Below are positions 60,250-64,000 of a stretch of DNA of 64,000 bases, one piece after another. Numbering within the stretch: position 1 is the stretch's first letter; every line of letters begins with the position of its first letter. Under the pieces are notes generated by a model that did no database searches, was not told the origin of the DNA, and worked only from the letters and a program-made list of their open reading frames with translations. This DNA comes from Halopseudomonas maritima (lineage in GTDB: Bacteria; Pseudomonadota; Gammaproteobacteria; Pseudomonadales; Pseudomonadaceae): NCBI RefSeq assembly GCF_021545785.1, contig NZ_CP079801.1, positions 3,871,610 to 3,935,609 on the forward strand, written 5' to 3'. The position numbers and the translations under genes were made by a program.

Positions 60250-60356
60250 GTACCTCACCAGCAACCGCTCGGGCTGCCGCCTGACGCGCCATTCTCGCGA
60301 CCCGCGCGCTGCTGAACTACAGTCGTACAAACACCTGTCACTGGAGAGTCTTGACC

Positions 60357-61034
60357 ATGAAGCGACTGCTAACCTTTGTTACTACCCTGTTGTTGGCCAG
60401 CAACGCACTGGCGTTGTCCTTGTCGGACCTTAGCCAGCAGGATACCGCCAGCGGCTTGAAGGACGCCCTCACCCAGGGCGCGCGCGCCGCCGTAGAAGAG
60501 CTAGGCCAGTCCGGTGGTTTCAGCGATAACCCACAGCTGCGTATCGAGCTGCCGGGCAAGCTGGGGGCGGCCTCGCGCACGCTCAAAATGATGGGCATGG
60601 GTGGCCAGCTTACGCAGCTGGAGGACAGCATGAACCGCGCCGCTGAGGCCGCGGTTCCTCAAGCTCAGGACATTCTGGTTAACGCCATCAGCAGCATGAG
60701 TCTGGGCGATGCCAAAACCATTCTGACCGGCCCTGCTGATGCGGCCACCCGCTATCTGGAGGGCAGCAGCCGAGAGCAAATCAAGGCGCTGTTTCTGCCG
60801 GTGGTCAAGCAAGCCACCGACCAGGTCGGGCTGGCTCAACAGTACAATGCCTTTGCCCAGCAGGCCGCCGGCTTTGGGGTGGTTGAGCAAAGCAGCGCAA
60901 ATATCGAGAACTACGTAGCCGAACAGGCGCTGGACGGTCTATTCGAGGTCATCGCAGAGCAGGAAGCCAGCATCCGCCAAGACCCGGCGGCCGCAGCCAC
61001 CAGCGTGGCGCGCAAGGTCTTTGGCGTGCTCTGA
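60357..61034 (+). CDS. DUF4197 exported protein
   Basis: A 225-aa protein with a signal peptide (MKRLLTFVTTLLLASNALA) and a helical body with the family's LSLSDLSQQDTASGLKDALT, RIELPGKLGAASRTLKMMG and MNRAAEAAVPQAQDIL segments, ending RDPAAAATSVARKVFGVL. DUF4197 proteins are periplasmic or surface helical proteins without known activity. ATG 60357 is at the signal peptide and has GGAGAG upstream. It is a single gene after a terminator. Confidence 0.87.
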   Translation: MKRLLTFVTTLLLASNALALSLSDLSQQDTASGLKDALTQGARAAVEELGQSGGFSDNPQLRIELPGKLGAASRTLKMMGMGGQLTQLEDSMNRAAEAAVPQAQDILVNAISSMSLGDAKTILTGPADAATRYLEGSSREQIKALFLPVVKQATDQVGLAQQYNAFAQQAAGFGVVEQSSANIENYVAEQALDGLFEVIAEQEASIRQDPAAAATSVARKVFGVL

Positions 61035-61052
61035 CAGTCTCCGAAGCGCCGC

Positions 61053-62360
61053 TCAGCAGCCAGCCTTGCGCACATGCGCAGCCAGCGCTTCCAGTGCGCT
61101 GCGGGTCATTTCGTAGGTAAATTCGTTGCTGGCAATCGGGTGCGAGGCGGTGCGCACCAGGGTCAGTTCGGCGGCCGGATTGATATGAATCAGTTGGCCG
61201 TGTACGCCCATCGCCTCATACACGCCATCAGGGTTGTGACTGATCCACCACTGATTGTGATAGGAGTACCCTTCCATGCCGCGCCGGCCAAAGTCGGCAA
61301 AGGCTGCTTTGTCTGCGCCGCCACGAATGTCGTCGATAATCGCCTTGGGGATGATCTGCTCGCCGTTCCAGCGTCCACCGCCGCGCAGCATCTCGGCAAA
61401 GCGCGCCAGGTCGCGCAGGGTGGCGTTCAGGCCGGCGCCAGCCCATTCGGTGCCGGTTGGGTCGAGCAGCACGAGCGCGTCCTCCTCGGCGCCGAGCTTG
61501 CTCCAGATGCGCTCGCCAATCAGGCTGGCGACATCTTTGCCGCTGGCGCGACGAATCAGCCAGCCCAGCACCTCGGTATGCACGGTGCGATAGGCAAAGT
61601 AGCGTCCGTGTTCACGTGCCGGCCCAATGCTTGGCAGATATCCGTACAGGCTGGTCGGCCCGTTCCAGTCCGGTGATTGGGTGATGCCGGCAGACAGGCC
61701 GTAATGAATCACATCGGAAGTGCCGTCGGCGTACACTTCCGAATACTTGACGTCCGCCGTCATATCCAGCACCTGCTGCACGCTGGCGCCGCGCCAACCG
61801 GAGTCTGCCAGCTCCGGGATGATATCGGTTACCTGCGCCTGGGCATCCAGCCTACCCTCCGCCACCAGCAGCGCGGCAATCAGCCCGGTAAAGGACTTGG
61901 TGACCGACCACAGCATGTGCGGGCTCAGCGGGTCTGGCTGGTTGGGGTAGTGCTCAAAGATGATCTTGCCACGGTGCAGGATGATGCAGGCGTCGGTGTA
62001 GCTGCGCTGCAGAAATTCAGCAAAGTCGATGGTACTGCCATCACGTAGCTCAACTGGCAGTGCATTGATAGCTGCGCTCAGATCCTCACCGGCTTCCAAT
62101 GCGCTTACCGCCTTCGCGCCGCGCCGGACTTGCCGGGAGGGAATCAGCTCGCGCATGTGTTGGAAGGCCCAGCGCAGTTTAGGGTACTGCACCAGGTAGT
62201 CGCCACGCGTTACCTGCTTCTCCGGCGAAGGCGGAAAGCCGTGCATGTAACCAAGCTGCTCGTAGCGCACGCTGTCGGGCGCTGGCAGATCGGGGGCGTT
62301 ATCGGCCGCTGCGTGCAGACGGCGGGTGGCGCGTGGTTGAAAGCCATGCATCAGAGTCAT
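61053..62360 (-). CDS. Serine hydrolase of the beta-lactamase family
   Basis: A 435-aa class C-type serine hydrolase. The nucleophile motif S-x2-K is seen in WSVTKSFTGLIAALLV; the second motif is the Tyr in YFAYRTVHTEVLGWLI. SYHNQWWISH and GVHGQLIHINP follow. The family covers esterases, amide-oligomer hydrolases and penicillin-binding relatives; no signal peptide is visible, so it is probably cytoplasmic. It faces the DUF4197 gene convergently. The substrate is unknown; antibiotic resistance should not be assumed. Confidence 0.85.
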   Translation of the reverse strand: MTLMHGFQPRATRRLHAAADNAPDLPAPDSVRYEQLGYMHGFPPSPEKQVTRGDYLVQYPKLRWAFQHMRELIPSRQVRRGAKAVSALEAGEDLSAAINALPVELRDGSTIDFAEFLQRSYTDACIILHRGKIIFEHYPNQPDPLSPHMLWSVTKSFTGLIAALLVAEGRLDAQAQVTDIIPELADSGWRGASVQQVLDMTADVKYSEVYADGTSDVIHYGLSAGITQSPDWNGPTSLYGYLPSIGPAREHGRYFAYRTVHTEVLGWLIRRASGKDVASLIGERIWSKLGAEEDALVLLDPTGTEWAGAGLNATLRDLARFAEMLRGGGRWNGEQIIPKAIIDDIRGGADKAAFADFGRRGMEGYSYHNQWWISHNPDGVYEAMGVHGQLIHINPAAELTLVRTASHPIASNEFTYEMTRSALEALAAHVRKAGC

Positions 62361-62548
62361 TGGGCTGTCCTGCTTTTGTTGTTGTGCAACCTGACACGGT
62401 AGGGAGTCATGCCAGGCACAGCAAGCATGCTGCGCTGAACACTATGTTGCATCATTCAGCGTTTGGTAGCCGCCGGTCTGAGCAGCTTGAATTCACCTAT
62501 TGATGTGCGCACAATGCTGGATATTCAACCAGTACACTTTATTTCGTG

Positions 62549-64000
62549 ATGCCCGAACTGCTCGCAACCGACCTCTACTACCTGTGCAACTTCGAGTTTG
62601 TCCTGGACTGGGTTGGCGCGCGCTACGCGGACCTGTTGAGTGCAGACGAGCACGCCTTTGTGCGGGCGTTCCTGCAGCAGCCCGAAGCGTCTCGCGCGTT
62701 GCTGGTGCGTTTGATCATGCGCAAGGGCGACCACTTTCGCGCCAGCCGCCTGGCCTACGAGGAAGTTGGCGATATCGAGCAGGCTGTCCAGCCCCTGATT
62801 GAGCAAGGCTGGCTGGTAACAGACCAGCCCATCGAGATCGACACCCTCGCCCGCCTGCTACTCAAACGCGAGCTGGCCAGCCTGAATTTGGGCGTCAGCC
62901 AGGCAGGCAAACTCGGCAAGCAGGCATTGCTGGAGCAGATTGTCGCGCAAGGCGTAAGCGCCAGGCCGTGGAGTGAGTGGCCCGGCATTCCTTCAGACGC
63001 GTTATACAGCCTGACTATCAGCCCGCTGTGCGAGCGCCTGCGGCTGCTGTTTTTTGGCAACCTGTCGCAGGACTGGACCGAGTTTGTGCTGTCCGAGCTG
63101 GGCGTACAGCAATACGAACAGGTGCCCTTCTGTAGCGAATCACGCAGTTTCCACCGCGCCGCAGACGTTGACGATTACATTCATCTTTGGCGCTGCCGCG
63201 ACCAGCTGGAAGCCGGGGTTGATGTGGCTGAGGTGCTGGCCTTGTTTACTGACTTTGCCACCGAGAACCCCTGGATCGAACGCCGCCACCAGCGCCTGCG
63301 CTTCCAGCTAGGACAGCAGCTCGAGCGCGAGCAGCGGCTGGAAGACGCCCTGACGTTATATCTGCAATGTCAGCACAGCGAGGCGCGTCAACGTGCCGTG
63401 CGGCTGCACGAGCGGCTGAATCAGCCAGAGCAGGCGTACGCACTGGCCAGCAGCGCACTGGCCGCGCCGCACAGCGCGGCTGAACAACAATTGCTTGAAC
63501 GGGCGCTGAAACGTCTGGCGCGCACGTTATCGCAATCAATGCCAGCCACGCTGCCGGAGGCGGACACACCGACTCGCCTACTGACGCTCCCAGGCCCAGA
63601 CCCTCTGGGCGTAGAACACGCTGTCGCTGAACACCTTGCGCGACCTGAGGCGCCGGTGTTTTACGTCGAGAACGGCCTGATCTGCAGCCTGTTTGGGCTG
63701 CTCTGCTGGGACGCCCTGTTCGCGCCCCTGCCCGGTGCCTTTTTTCATCCCTTCCAGAGCGGGCCGGCTGATCTGCACGACGCGGAGTTTGCCAGCCGCC
63801 GGGCGCCACTCTTTGCCGACGCGCTGGCGGCCATTGATGATGGCCGCTACGCGATCATCATCAAACAGCGCTGGCAGAGCAAATACGGCCTACAATCGCC
63901 GTTTGTGTTCTGGGGCCTGCTGGATGAGCCACTGCTTACTGGCGCTGCGCTGCATGCGCGCCCGCACCTGCGGGTATGGTGCGAGCGCATGCTCAAGGAT
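62549..64000 (+). CDS. FAN1-type structure-specific nuclease (3' end beyond window)
   Basis: The frame runs open from ATG 62549 (GTG 62546 is an alternative) to the window end, 484 codons. The product begins MPELLATDLYYLCNFEFVLDW, has RALLVRLIMRKGDHFRASRL and a SAP/helical region, then repeat-like helices and the start of the nuclease half (LICSLFGLLCWDALFAPLPG, FHPFQSGPADLHD). This matches bacterial FAN1 proteins of about 550 aa, whose last ~100 residues form the VRR-NUC catalytic domain, here cut off. FAN1 cuts 5' flaps and helps repair DNA crosslinks. Confidence 0.87.
   Translation, partial: MPELLATDLYYLCNFEFVLDWVGARYADLLSADEHAFVRAFLQQPEASRALLVRLIMRKGDHFRASRLAYEEVGDIEQAVQPLIEQGWLVTDQPIEIDTLARLLLKRELASLNLGVSQAGKLGKQALLEQIVAQGVSARPWSEWPGIPSDALYSLTISPLCERLRLLFFGNLSQDWTEFVLSELGVQQYEQVPFCSESRSFHRAADVDDYIHLWRCRDQLEAGVDVAEVLALFTDFATENPWIERRHQRLRFQLGQQLEREQRLEDALTLYLQCQHSEARQRAVRLHERLNQPEQAYALASSALAAPHSAAEQQLLERALKRLARTLSQSMPATLPEADTPTRLLTLPGPDPLGVEHAVAEHLARPEAPVFYVENGLICSLFGLLCWDALFAPLPGAFFHPFQSGPADLHDAEFASRRAPLFADALAAIDDGRYAIIIKQRWQSKYGLQSPFVFWGLLDEPLLTGAALHARPHLRVWCERMLKD

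Noticed and set aside
61053..62360. Antibiotic-resistance beta-lactamase
   Set aside because: Only the general S-x-x-K serine hydrolase fold is present, without a signal peptide; esterase or amide hydrolase activity is more probable.

Overview
The window comes from a Pseudomonas-like gammaproteobacterium (Pseudomonas, Halopseudomonas or a close relative). The block tRNA-Leu/Cys/Gly - pgsA - uvrC - gacA, with a TTG start on gacA and a 4-base gacA/uvrC overlap, is the arrangement known from pseudomonads. To its right lie a cNMP/CBS/DUF294 protein with a DnaQ-type exonuclease, a FadL-type porin, an SSS symporter with its DUF4212 partner, and a FAN1 nuclease that runs off the right edge.

Positions 1 to about 46.3 kb hold a large steroid (probably bile-acid or sterol) catabolic block in several operons. 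Operon A (6724 to 1698, minus) has two acyl-CoA dehydrogenases, an acyl-CoA synthetase and an SDR. Operon B (10917 to 6839, minus) has an SDR, a SnoaL-like protein, an old-yellow-enzyme reductase and a flavoprotein dehydrogenase. Operon C (23186 to 17468, minus) has an SDR, ChsH2, ChsE2-like, ChsH1, Ltp2 and ChsE1-like proteins, the set that removes the last three side-chain carbons at C17; a divergent enoyl-CoA hydratase faces it. A long minus operon (33789 to 24265) has HsaA, KstD, a 3beta/17beta-HSD-like SDR, KshB, a FadD3-like ligase, DUF1302 and DUF1329. An aldehyde dehydrogenase and a chemoreceptor precede it. The plus operon 37266-43177 has HsaB-MarR, a 7alpha-HSD-like SDR, HsaE, HsaG, HsaF and an MFS carrier. 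A 3alpha-HSD, an amidase and an EthD protein close the block next to tRNA-Leu. KshA, HsaC, HsaD and the IpdAB step are not in the window.

Six copies of a palindrome of the form TCGTCY-N4-GGACKA (16 bp) lie in front of these operons (6811, 10973, 23245, 33870, 37153, 44053). They look like the operators of one local regulon whose regulator is outside the window.

Between operons B and C sits a foreign module with visibly lower G+C (11.8-17.3 kb). It has a three-gene minus operon: a 724-aa protein of unknown function, a prokaryotic viperin (radical-SAM antiviral nucleotide-analogue synthase) and a HicA-like small protein coupled to it by an ATGA overlap. A complete IS1182-family element follows upstream. 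This is the best candidate for an undescribed defence system here. A second complete insertion sequence (IS4 family, YREK signature, 12-bp target duplication) has jumped into the palindromic terminator between fadL and the symporter and split it.
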